NCBI RefSeq assembly: GCF_000003605.2
Contig: NW_003123417.1
Location: 260,437-294,738, forward strand
DNA: 34,302 nucleotides
From: Saccoglossus kowalevskii
Taxonomy: Eukaryota; Hemichordata; Enteropneusta; Harrimaniidae
Direction of reading: 5' to 3'
Positions 10,340-20,862 of this stretch are shown here, piece by piece. The position numbers were made by a program, and so were the translations under genes. The notes under the pieces are model-generated. The model was not told the DNA's origin and did no database searches. It worked only from the letters and a program-made list of their open reading frames with translations. How positions within the stretch are numbered: the stretch's first letter is position 1; each line of letters begins with the position of its first letter.

Positions 10340-10900
10340 GCTGAAATAAATTGAGCAGGGCGAAAACACCATTCGAGGTAGTTACAATTGGTGGTTACAG
10401 TGAGCGTAAAGTAATAATAATATTATGATTGTTTCCTCCACTGCGTGACATAATGTAACAATGTTTCTATTTGTATAAAACCCCGGATAAAAACTGATGC
10501 CTGCAATTTGTGTTCGAACTAAACGGTTATTGACTCCATCATTACCTGTATGTAGCCCCATTAATTCATACAGAATCAGTGCGAATCAAAACCCAATCGT
10601 ACAAATGCAGGTAGTATATTGTGCTGGTAAACCTGCCAATGCAGACATTGGTCCTCCCTAAGGGCGTGTTAATTTGACCCGCATTCAATAACAAGCCAAG
10701 TCGTTGATAAATACATGTTTTCTTGTTAATAAATGTAAACGAATTTGTTACGTAGTAATTAGTAAATGTGAAGCAGTAAAAATAGAAACAGAGAGGCCAA
10801 AGAAACTAACTGAAAATTCATTCGCCCGGAACGTCAGTGTCGCATTAACGTTGGGAAATGTACCACGTGACCATTGCAAGGAGGAGGGTTAGTAATTGAC
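10340..10900. repeat. R1 segmental repeat, copy d
   Basis: This fourth R1 copy starts near TGAGCAGGGCGAAA. TATAAAA is kept at 10474-10480, but the CRE core seen in copies b and c is lost (TTGACTCC). It continues through AATCAGTGCGAA, AATGCAGGTAG, AAACCTGCCAATGCAGAC and ACCACGTGACCATT. There is no FABP copy on either side of it, so it may mark the remains of a lost unit. Confidence 0.6.
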
Positions 10901-11654
10901 ATGAATCATTTGTTTGCTGTCTGAAGGAATTCGGTATAAAGATAGAACATGGCAACTTTCATAATAATCGAATAAGTATGGAATCCGTAAAACTACATCC
11001 TGTTTACAAGAACTCACAGATCGGAGTAAAACCACGTGACCAATCACGGAGAGTTTCATAAACCTTAAAGAGGTTTACACGTAGATGCTATTAAAAGAGG
11101 ATGAAAAACTTGAACCAAAACTATAGGATTTAAACGTATTTGAGCCCCAAATAAACAAAAATAAAAAATAAATACACGAATAGAATTGCATCTTATATAG
11201 TACGACATTTAAAACAACAAGTTTATTTAAATACGCAAATTACATGGAAAAGTAAATGGCAGTTGCTAATCGTTGTATTACCGGTATATTGAACAGTAAA
11301 AAAAACTAGGAGTAAGTTTGATATCGGTTTTTCCGTAAGTTAAGAAATAAGTTTTTTTTTTTTTTTTTCAATTTTGTCAAAGACCTGTCGCGTCGCAAGA
11401 GTCCCAAAGGCGCTGGCAAAATCTGTGGCGGTAACTGGAAATATAACTTGTAACTGGAAATAGTTTGTACATTGCCACAGCTTGTTTGGTCTTCACAGCT
11501 CGGCAAATAGATTCACCACGTCATTGGCGACTTTGTGAAGTGTTTCAATCGCAGTTACCAAACAAGATCGACGATGATCACCACTCCCTGCTGACGCTGC
11601 CCCGCACATTGTAAAAGTCGGGTCAAAGTTTTAGACTCGTTGCGAGTTTTATTG
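10901..11654. other. AT-rich intergenic DNA
   Basis: It contains a pure T run of about 18 at roughly 11352-11369 and no supported gene. An antisense open frame across this run is low-complexity and rejected. Confidence 0.5.
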
Positions 11655-11935
11655 AATCGAACTATCGTTAGAACGCCACCAGTGTTCACATCTGAGTTCG
11701 CCCCATACTCACAAGGCCCCGAATTTAATGACGTCACTCTTCTTCTCAGAGGCATCGTCAAAGTATCTTTCACTCTCGACGTCTCGAAGTAGCACTCCAA
11801 AAACAGAAGGCACGAAAGAAGAAAAAATCAGAGCTGAGGATCAAGTGAATTTAATCAGGTATATATACCACCAAGTCTTTTAGTACTTGTAAACTTAACT
11901 CGTGTATATTTAGATGTTAAATAGACTATGTTGCC
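11655..11935 (+). repeat. Second copy of the zinc-finger gene's probable 5' noncoding exon and flanks
   Basis: It aligns with 14823-15085 in the same orientation. Shared blocks are GAACTATCGTTAGA.CGCC, CCAGTGTTCACATCT, CTCAGAGGC, CTTTCACT..CGACGT, GTAGCACT, GAAAAAATCA, GA.GATC..GTGAATTT and CAGGTAT at the splice donor. Similarity continues past the donor into the intron (GTCTTT.AGT, GATGTTAAAT). It may be the orphaned promoter and first exon of a lost neighbour, or an alternative upstream first exon of the same gene. A frame on the opposite strand is not conserved. Confidence 0.6.
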
Positions 11936-13159
11936 ACGAGTAAAATAAGTTTAGTCTTATACTGCATGGTAAACAGCATTTCTGGCACATCGAATGGTAC
12001 CGTAAGTACAGTACGTTACGAAAACACCGATGTATAACCATATACAAACATATTTGCAGGGACCAATATGTTATATTCATGAAATACGTTCGTCTTCGCC
12101 TCACACATTATCTCGCCATAGACTTTCGCTCAATATGGCAATGGGTGATCAATATTGTTTAAAAAACCCCAATATTCGAGCGAACATTCGCGTCCGAGGC
12201 CTGTTGTCAAGCAATGATGGTTAGTGCGGACGCAGCACGGAAACGGGGACTTTTGGATTGAATTCCCCGTGCCCGTGCGTCCTGTTCGTATTCAGCAGTA
12301 TCTCACACATGCTTGGACAGATCAAAATCAAACTTCACAAGTACATTAATAAAGATGTTTTTCTTAAAATAATGAAACATGATCTTGCCCTTTCCAAAAT
12401 TTTTGAAAAATACATTATTTAATGGAAATACTTAATTATGTAAATACGCATCAATGAGAGAACCAATGTCTTTTCTATGCAATGTTTTAGTATTTTATAC
12501 TTTATTTTTTTCTATTTTATCCTATTAATGTTTTACTTTTATTTAGTTAGTTTTATCATTTTAGTCTTTTGTTATTTGTTATTTTTACCATACTAAACCC
12601 CCTGAAGGTTTTGGTTGTGTAATAAAGTTATTATTATAAAAACAATGTCGGAAAAAACACGAAAACATGATAAGACAAATATGCGATTTTGACTACACGC
12701 TCTGGTGTGACATTAAAAGATTAAATATACTAATCGTTATCTGTTTACCTCTTTCACAGTCGTGCAAAACAATCGTGATCAAAACAGGATCCTAGTTTTT
12801 AAAAATCAGGACACAATCGAGCATTCTTCATGGGTCGTGACTTCGCTATAGATTACGACTATCACTGGATCCCGGCTGCCACGACACGATTTCTGACAGT
12901 AGATTCAAACTGCTACGGACTATTCTAGATTGGCACAGTCTGGGCAATTTATTTCATTTTAAAGTTTAAATTAAATACAAATATCGCGAAATGGGGTGTT
13001 AACGCGAAATCCCCTGTTAACGCGCAATCATCCCAAATTTCGCAAAACTATATTCTTCAAATTTTTTATTATTATAATTTATCTGTAAAAAAAATCACCG
13101 AGGCTGGGCCAGTCTAGGACTATTCCTTCAGTACATTTGACTAAATTCGCAGTGATGGC
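11936..13159. other. Intergenic DNA with a possible LINE-like 3' end
   Basis: Around 12585-12640 the sequence CCCCCTGAAGG...TTGTGTAATAAAGTTATTATTATAA resembles the 3' tails of invertebrate non-LTR retrotransposons, but no reverse transcriptase is visible upstream. An imperfect GC-rich inverted repeat lies at 12226-12282. Nothing else is supported. Confidence 0.35.
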
Positions 13160-13745
13160 AACCTCCCGTCACCTTCATTGACTTTGGTGATTGTTTTGTT
13201 TTCGTGTAACTTGTATTTAGTCTAGTATCCACGACAAGCTGTTGAAACTATACTATTGTTATCATCTAAAATTAAACAAACGGTTATTAAAAACAAGTTC
13301 CCCCACCTGTTTACTCAAATTGTGTGGCGACCCCCCCCCCCCAGCCAATGCGGTAGGGTTTTTCCTGCCCGCTTGCCAGCTATTTTGCACGAACAGTGTT
13401 GTTGACTGCTTTTGACAACTGTTATACACTACCAGGTAATGTGCACAGTTTAATTGTCATGTTCAGTATATATTGGTAGGGTTAATGTTAACAGATAAGC
13501 ACGACATTTACACATCTTGTCTTCTCTGATCAGAATCAGTAATTACTTATACCAAGTTTCACGATGAGCAGCAAAGTACACTCGTTTACTTGTCTGCAAT
13601 ATACTCAATTCAATTCATCATAATTGTAATATTAACATTTAAAATGAGTGTTCAATGTATATTAGAAAAACAGTGTACACTGTGACGTCACGGTCTTCAT
13701 CACTCTGAAATAATTTAATAATATATGAAGATGAATTGGACTGTT
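13160..13745. repeat. U segmental repeat, copy b
   Basis: This is the partner of 535-1110. It includes a 14-C run near 13330 within the block that is TTCCCCCACCCC in copy a. It lies between the two copies of the zinc-finger noncoding exon. Confidence 0.6.
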
Positions 13746-14822
13746 TCACAACTTCAAGAGAACTCCACGATTTTTTCAGAATTGGAGTTACACCCAGGAA
13801 ATTAATACAGTAGTATTTAAATTAATTAAGCAGTCAATCACGAAATAGAGAAGAATGTCCGAACGGCGCAAATGGGAACTAGCGCTCTCTGTCAGTAAAC
13901 ATGGGGTAGCTAGTTAGCAGAAACGGCGTGTTTTGGCTTTGCTAACAGGTTTTCTTCAGTTTTTTTCACGCTGCTTACTCTAACATTTCACCGTACCCAA
14001 CGCACGCTGAGATGACAACAGCAAGGCTACAATTAAGACTTGTCTGCAGATTTCCTTGATCTTGAACATATGGATTTGTTTTATGTTATTGCTCACAAAT
14101 ATTCAAATAAAACATATCTTTCCTACTAAAATGTGTCAAATAATCATGAAAATAGCGATGGTTTGAGCCATTTACAATCAGTTTCAATGGTAAAAATCGT
14201 TCGACGAGATTCCGAGAAATAATAATTATTTAATAATAATTATAATGCTTTACAGTAGAAGTCTACTCATAGTTTCTGAAAACGCTGGTTATAAATCACG
14301 TGACAATGTTCATTGGTTTATTTTGTAAAATAATGGAGGACTCATGGCACCAGGAAATGGCTTTCTTGTGTGTGTTACAGAGACATGTCACGAGAAACTT
14401 GTTCTAATATTTTTCGAAAATCGTTATTTTCAGAAAAAATCCATGGACAGGAAAACTTTACAAAAAGTGTCCCATCATTTACAGTACAGTTGTTTAGCAT
14501 ATTTGGTATTCCAGTAAGTATCCAGTCTCTGCCATGTGAACCTATCGTAAAAATGTTATAATTCTGACGAAATGGTCACTATCCACTAATATACAACGAT
14601 CACTCGATAATTAATACACTTTATTAAAAAATTGATTAATTCTGGTTATTTGCATACAAGAGTAGGCCTCTACCTAAATTCAAACAGTTATTCTCGCTTC
14701 CCCCAATTTATCTGTGCCAGTAAAACAAAAGACGTTGGCCCGTGTTTAATCAAAAATTATGTACACTTTTAAAACAATAAAACGTGATAATATTTTTGCT
14801 TTTATTTAACAGACCGCGAACA
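13746..14822. other. Intergenic DNA upstream of the zinc-finger first exon
   Basis: Nothing recognisable was found apart from AT-rich stretches. Short open frames here match no family I know. Confidence 0.45.
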
Positions 14823-15005
14823 CTGAACTATCGTTAGAGCGCCGCCAGTGTTCACATCTATCCCGTTACTCATCATCTCAGAGGCCTCAGCGAGTCTTTC
14901 ACTTCCGACGTATTGTAGCACTGTTTGAGATCTGTGTCTGCGAGAAAACGAAAAAAATCACAAAAGACAAAGAATTCAGTCTGAAGATCCTGTGAATTTT
15001 ACCAG
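14823..15005 (+). other. Probable 5' noncoding first exon and proximal promoter of the zinc-finger gene
   Basis: A strong donor, CCAG|GTATGT, sits at 15005/15006. The next plausible acceptor on the plus strand, TTCTCATTATAG|AT, is at 16463/16464, immediately before the zinc-finger coding exon, giving an intron of 1458 bp. The exon's left edge is not defined: no clear TATA box is visible and the transcript probably starts within about 14850-14930. The segment and its splice donor are duplicated at 11655-11935. Confidence 0.45.
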
Positions 15006-15085
15006 GTATGTAATACCATCTAGTCTTTCAGTGCATTTAGACTTAAATCGTGTCGATTCTGATGTTAAATTTATCGTTACTAGGA

Positions 15086-16099
15086 GAATGTTGAATTGCT
15101 ACAGCATGCTTGATTCATTGTCGTAAAACCCCGGTCTCATTGCGACATCTGAGGTTACGTCAAGAAAACTTTGAAATAATCCTACATTGTAATATTCATT
15201 AGTTTTCAAATGCCCCAATCAGCGTGTCCCTATCAATTCATGTAAAACTCAAGAAGACTATTAGTGACAGTCTTGTACGAATACCACCCACTGACTATAT
15301 AATATGTATACACAAGTATCAAAATATATTGACCGATGTCGGGAAATACCACTAAACAAGTTCATAATCTGACTTCAAGTTTTGACCTCATTAGTAAAAT
15401 GTATTGCCACCATCAAAGACGTTTCAAAACAAACAAAAACAAAGAACTTTTAATTGGTACAATCATCTGTGATTGGCTTATGTTGTGTGATTCCTGTTTT
15501 AATTAGCATCTGCGGGGAAAAGTAATCTTCTGTTAAAGTAATATTCCGTCAATATGTGGTCCTCTGTTAGGCTACACGCCATGCTGCTTTTGAACTACGC
15601 ATGTGCAGTTGATATCAATTTATTTCGGTAAAACTGCGACCGTTTCCGAACTAAACCGAATGATAATTATTCACGTAACCACATTACGGGATAGTTTACC
15701 AAGTAAATAAACGAAGCATAACACAATCTCGTTCAGTGATATGATAGAGAGTGACTGGCTGCCATGTTGGTTTAATCTGTTTGTGTTACCAAGCATTTCT
15801 TGTACAAGACTTAGCAACTTTGTTACAGAAAATGATTCGAAATTCAGCCAATTGGCTATGAAACTATATACCTGTTCATATTCATATGGGCAGAGCAATT
15901 AAGTCACTTGAGTTTACAAATTCCATGTGTAAAGGAATAGAGAATTCACCAACTACTTTTTTAAGTTGAGCAGATTCAGTTCGCCTACACGTATCACATT
16001 TATGGCGATTTTGAACATCCAAATGTCCTATATGATAAACATTTTAGATAATCCTCTCTAATTGCATAGTTTTTTTTTTTTCATTTCCCCCCCCCCCAA
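15086..16099. other. Intron of the zinc-finger gene, left part
   Basis: This is AT-rich sequence between the proposed donor at 15006 and the MITE. It includes a T-rich then C-rich run near 16070-16097. No coding exon was recognised. Confidence 0.4.
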
Positions 16100-16107
16100 A
16101 GTTCTTG

Positions 16108-16251
16108 CAGTGGCGGATCCAGCAAAATGTATTGGGAGGGCAAGCTTCGCTTAAGATATACGGAGGAAAAATCGCAGAGAAGCTATGCGTAATCCAGATG
16201 ATATGAATCGTCATGCGTTTGGGGGGCATGCCCCCCCTGGATCCGCCACTG
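16108..16251. mobile_element. hAT-type MITE with 8-bp target-site duplication
   Basis: The ends are perfect 15-bp inverted repeats, CAGTGGCGGATCCAG and CTGGATCCGCCACTG, a terminal motif common in hAT-related short elements. The flanks carry an exact 8-bp duplication, AGTTCTTG, at 16100-16107 and 16252-16259, as expected for hAT insertion. The element is 144 bp, encodes nothing and sits in the intron of the zinc-finger gene. A GGGGGGCATGCCCCCC palindrome lies at 16221-16236. Confidence 0.93.
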
Positions 16252-16508
16252 AGTTCTTGTTAATGCAGGCACTGGAGCAAAGTGAACTTTACATAGTCGT
16301 ATTCATAAACATATCAGCAGTTTGACATTGTTTTGTCAAGAGAAAATTGAAAGAATCTGCTATAGCACTTGACAATAACACTTCTCTGAAAGCCAACATT
16401 TTTCAAATGTAAAGATAATGCTGTTGACATTAATGTCATAATACTTTTTTGTTCTCATTATAGATACGTATTTATATTGTCTGACATTTGAAAATATCAT
16501 ACCTAACC

Positions 16509-18530
16509 ATGAATATCAGACAAGAATTTCGAGGATCGAACCAGAAAGAAGATAAACAACTATGTTTGGAAAAACCTGCAACATTCAAGAAAAGGGTAAA
16601 AAAATATGCCCAATGTAAAGAATGTGGGAAAAAAGTTGTTGAATTGGCAATTCACATGCGAGGTCATACTGGAGAAAAACCCTATCAATGCAACTATTGT
16701 GATAAGTGTTGCACACAATTAAGTAATCTCAAATCCCATATGCGGTCACATACCGGTGAGAAGCCATTCACATGTGAAATTTGCGGAGATGCGTTTAGGT
16801 GGCAGAAACAATATAAGGGACATATGGTGAAGCACACCGACCCTGACGCGTACGCATGTAAAATTTGTGGGAAGGTATTTCTCACAAGGGTAAGCCTTAA
16901 CAAACATAACACGATACACAGGGATAAAACATTCAGATGTAATCAATGTGACAAAAGATTCACAACAAATGATGTGTTGAAACAACATATGCAAATACAT
17001 AGTGACGTGAGACCCTTCAAATGTGACCAATGTTATAAGAGTTTTAAGAGAAATGAAAGTTTGAAAATTCATCTGAGATCACACACTGGAGAAAAACCAT
17101 TTACGTGTGGTCAATGTGAAATTTCGTACTCCTCATTAAATTCTCTAAAAAAACATGTTGAAAGTGTGCATTCAGCTACAGAAGGACAATATAAATGTGA
17201 ACAGTGTGGACAGACCTTTCTTCTAAAACACAAGTTAAATGCCCACATGAATACACACTCGAAGCCTTACAAGTGTGATACATGTGGGCACAGGTCTTCT
17301 AGAAAATATGATCTAAAAAAACACATGCGTACACATACAGGTGAAAAACCTTACCAATGTGATTTATGCGAGAAAAGATTTGTTCAGTCATCTTGTCTTA
17401 ATGTACATTTAAAAACTCACAGTAGGTATAAAATTCACCAATATAAAGAATGTAAGAAGATGTTCAAGTCGGAAGAATATCTTCAACGACACCAAAAAAT
17501 GCACACACCTGAAAATCAAAAAACACACCAATGCTTGAATTGTTGTCGGAGATTCAGACGTAAGTCCGGCTTGCTAAGCCACTTGAGAACATATACCGGC
17601 GAAAAACCATTTAAGTGTCACCAATGTGACGTCAAATTTGCCTGCAGCAAAAGTTTAAAATATCACATGAAACTCCACCCTGGAGTAAAGACATACAAAT
17701 GTCAAATTTGTGAAACGCACCTACGTCGCAAAGACTATTTGAAGAAACACATGCAAATACACGGTGATGAAACACCATACAAATGTGAGGTATGTGGCAA
17801 AGGTTTCAATCATCAGATAGGTATCAAGAGACATATGCAAAAACATACTGGTGTGAAACTTCACCCGTGTAATGAATGCGATAAATCATTTTCTGAATCA
17901 GAATCTTTAAAGCGGCATATGCTTCTTCATACCGGTGAGCAGCAGCCAGTATACCAATGTGAACATTGTGAAAAATCATATGCATGGCGGAAATCTCTTG
18001 TGAATCATTTGAAAATACACAACCGAGCAACACCACGGGTGTGCAAAAAATGTGGTACAAAATTTCCAGATAGTGATAGTTTGAAGCGACACGCATGTTC
18101 GAATATACCGTCATTGTACCAATGTCGAGAATGTGGGATTTCCTTTGAAGATAAAACAAATCTAAAACGTCACATGCAAGGAAATACTAAAGAAGCGTAC
18201 CAATGTGACAAGTGTGCCAGACATTTAGTAATGAGCAAGTGTGCATGGAAGAAACACGACAAAATACATGATCCTTTGAAGAAACTGCTCAACCCTCTTT
18301 TTGAAATTCATGAACGACGTTTACCCCCAAATCGTCCAAGACTTGAGAAAACCGACCTAAGAATAAAGTTACACAAACTGCCTCTACATTTCTTATCACG
18401 TAAACGGCAAGATAAAGATAGTTTACGTTGTTATATCACAAATTCAAACGGAATTGACTGCATGATGGAGAAAACAGGTTTAATGACCTTAAGTGCCAAT
18501 ACCGTCGAATGCTACAGAATTATATTTTGA
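16509..18530 (+). CDS. Poly-C2H2 zinc-finger protein (about 20 units), probable transcription regulator
   Basis: The product has 673 residues in one coding exon. I chose the ATG at 16509 because it has A at -3 and an in-frame TGA lies upstream at 16482, so the TTG at 16488 is not the start. Fourteen units fit C-x2-C-x12-H-x3/4-H, many joined by TGEKP-type linkers, spanning residues about 36-587. Six more are degenerate: the first has only nine residues between Cys and His; others have Cys1 replaced by Tyr, or the last His by Tyr or Asn, an H-x-C ending, or a 13-residue spacing. Helix contact residues (-1,2,3,6) vary widely between fingers (for example QSNS, RESI, RDYK, HIGR). No KRAB, SCAN, BTB or ZAD domain is visible, and the basic 86-residue C-terminal tail is unrecognised. 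It is likely nuclear and DNA-binding; its target and ortholog are unknown. Confidence 0.92.
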   Translation: MNIRQEFRGSNQKEDKQLCLEKPATFKKRVKKYAQCKECGKKVVELAIHMRGHTGEKPYQCNYCDKCCTQLSNLKSHMRSHTGEKPFTCEICGDAFRWQKQYKGHMVKHTDPDAYACKICGKVFLTRVSLNKHNTIHRDKTFRCNQCDKRFTTNDVLKQHMQIHSDVRPFKCDQCYKSFKRNESLKIHLRSHTGEKPFTCGQCEISYSSLNSLKKHVESVHSATEGQYKCEQCGQTFLLKHKLNAHMNTHSKPYKCDTCGHRSSRKYDLKKHMRTHTGEKPYQCDLCEKRFVQSSCLNVHLKTHSRYKIHQYKECKKMFKSEEYLQRHQKMHTPENQKTHQCLNCCRRFRRKSGLLSHLRTYTGEKPFKCHQCDVKFACSKSLKYHMKLHPGVKTYKCQICETHLRRKDYLKKHMQIHGDETPYKCEVCGKGFNHQIGIKRHMQKHTGVKLHPCNECDKSFSESESLKRHMLLHTGEQQPVYQCEHCEKSYAWRKSLVNHLKIHNRATPRVCKKCGTKFPDSDSLKRHACSNIPSLYQCRECGISFEDKTNLKRHMQGNTKEAYQCDKCARHLVMSKCAWKKHDKIHDPLKKLLNPLFEIHERRLPPNRPRLEKTDLRIKLHKLPLHFLSRKRQDKDSLRCYITNSNGIDCMMEKTGLMTLSANTVECYRIIF

Positions 18531-20753
18531 AAACCTCCCATAAATTCATTATATTTTCCATGGAGTACTTCTTCATGGTTCAACTGCATTGTAGGTAATA
18601 CTATATTTCCGACAATAGTAAATATATTTTGGGCTTTTATCTACCAATTTTCAAATTTGACTTTCGCATTCTGTTAAACAATAATTGATTTAAAATGTTG
18701 TTATAACTACTAAGTAATATGTTAGATTTGACATTTCAATATCGCTTAGTTTTTTGTCAATTTATAATCAGAATCTGCAAATTTGGCACTTTACTGCTAC
18801 GATGACAGTATTTACTGTACGTTATATATTCTTTTTATTTTTTAATTGTTAATCGAAATATGTGTAATTATATGGAGGTCTTTTTTGTTATATTATCAAT
18901 AATCAATCATGTTTCAATGTTTCAGTTTACAAGATTTTTTATTAAATTTGTATGTGTATTTTTATTTCTATTATACTATTAATTCAATTCCAATTTTTAC
19001 CAAACAACAAATCATTGTGTTTTTTTACTACATTGTGCGAAACACACAATAGGAGTCTTTGTAGTTAGTGTATCTGTCTGTATGCATGTTTTTATGTCTG
19101 TCTGCTCTATCAATATATCAACAACCACCCATCAGATTCCAAATTAGTACATAGGTGTCCCTGAATAAGCCATATACGTTTTTTAGGGTTCAATATGTGC
19201 TTAATAATTACCCAATTTGCATAAATTGATCAATTTATATGTATATATGTTGCCTGACATGATATATGAACCGAAATATCTTGTCATTATATATTGTCAT
19301 GATTTCAATGATGATTGTTATACCATAGCAACTTTGAACCACCCTGATCATTGTTTGTATATTTTTAAATGTCGTGTTTTCTCTTTTGTATGCAATAATT
19401 GCAATTTTTACTTGGTGTGTACTAGAGATGCGCTACTAATATAGTAAACAATATTCCTTATTAGTACCTCGTGCAACCAATACTCTCAGCTCACGGCCGG
19501 AGTCTTTTTTATTAAGGCTGTTTTTTGGTTATTAGAGAGATGAACAATGCGACTTACTTTGATTTGTGTAACAGTTTTAAGTTGTAACCAAATTTCATTT
19601 GTATCTTCAATATATTCAACTTTAATTCATGCATTGGAGAACAATGTGTAATCGTTCTGCATCAATAATTTGTACTTAAGTTTTTAAAATACTCAACGTA
19701 AATTTTGCATATTAGTGTGCATAATGTGTGCATAATTTGACACGTATTGGTTTTAAATGCATGGTCAGATTTCATTCAAACTTGGAAATGACGTATTCCA
19801 CAGTGAACCTCTGCATGTCAGTTTGTTCCGGGATTTGACTGGCAATGTTTGTTTGCTATAGTTCAAATAAGTCTGACATTGTGAAATTCTTTCGTTTTTT
19901 TTTGGAAGAGGAAAACTGATTTTGACAAGATATTTCAGAAATTTATATTAAAAATAACTGTATAGATTTTATTCAAACACATTTTGTGGTTTGATTTGAA
20001 TGAATAATTAGTGTTGATTATTTGTGTTCACATATTGCTTAAAACATTTAATCGTTATGTCAGTGTATTAATATTATAATAAATTTATAATATAACATGT
20101 AAATGTAACACAAATATCTAGAAGATCATCATTCCTAACTACTTACTATTTTGAATTGTTTTTGAGTTTGAATTGTACTGTACTAGTCTAGAAGAATTAA
20201 TGAAATAGACTAAACTAGTTGAATATTATTACTGAATTTATTATTGTTTTAACATATATTTTAGTGTGTTACCAAACCTTTTATCTGAATTTTACCAGAA
20301 TCCTCTTAACTAATTCACCAGTAAGGTAAAAGGTAAAATCTACTTACATAAATAATATAATTGCATACAGTTAAATGTTAGTTTCCTTCATTGAAGTTAC
20401 AAATTATCTGTTAATTTCAAAAATATAAATTGTAGAGAGCATTGTTCACTCTCCACTCAGACAATATTAACCTCTTATTGATCCCCAAGCATAATCATAA
20501 CCTGAATGGTTCGTAATGAATGTGTATAGTTATTAAAATAAATAGGATGTTTTTTGTTGTTCGAGATTCAGCTTGTGTATTTCTATCTAGTAATTGTGGG
20601 GGCGTTTTAAGTACGTCGTTTGTGCGAGTTTGAATCTCGTGTTGTCTGCTATGTCAATGTTCGTTTGCTTGTAATGATATTCATAATATACATAAACTTA
20701 CATTGGCCAGTTGAACAAACCTTCACTTAGCGCATACAGCAATGTATATGTAC
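18531..20753. other. 3' region of the zinc-finger gene and gene-poor DNA
   Basis: This is strongly AT-rich sequence with no supported coding region. ATTAAA occurs at 18941-18946, and a better poly(A) candidate, AATAAA at 20537-20542, is followed by a GT-rich TGTTTTTTGTTGTT stretch. The transcript may therefore have a 3' UTR of about 2 kb, but nearer cleavage cannot be excluded. Confidence 0.4.
20537..20542 (+). terminator. Candidate distal poly(A) signal (AATAAA)
   Basis: The canonical hexamer is followed within about 10-25 nt by a GT/T-rich tract. It is the most convincing plus-strand signal downstream of the zinc-finger coding exon, though about 2 kb away. Confidence 0.35.
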
Positions 20754-20757
20754 TTAA

Positions 20758-20858
20758 AGGGCGGCAGCCGTCGCGCCGCGTCCTGTTCGATATGGCACTC
20801 AAAGCGACGTATACAACGCGTGAAATTCGAACACTCGCTGCGTGACGACCACCGCGCT
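20758..20858 (+). mobile_element. TTAA-flanked MITE, copy b
   Basis: TTAA lies at 20754-20757 and 20859-20862. The ends are AGGGCGGCAGCCGTCGCG and its near inverse CGTGACGACCACCGCGCT. The interior shares TGTTCGATATGG, ACTCA.AGCGACGTATACAA and AAATTCGAACAC with copies a and c, but lacks the GTAAAATACATTGTTT block. An open frame starting just outside it is an artefact of its GC-rich sequence. Confidence 0.8.
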
Positions 20859-20862
20859 TTAA

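Noticed and set aside
16488-16508. TTG-initiated extension of the zinc-finger frame
   Set aside because: The frame opens after an in-frame TGA at 16482. Nuclear animal genes start at ATG, and the ATG at 16509 has a good context.
16694-18159. Antisense frames of 72-111 codons across the zinc-finger exon
   Set aside because: They mirror the repeated C2H2 coding sequence and have no independent support.
20590-20645. tRNA-like T-arm (GCGAG-TTTGAAT-CTCGT)
   Set aside because: No matching 5' acceptor strand or clear D-arm is found at tRNA distance. At best it is a decayed tRNA-derived repeat.
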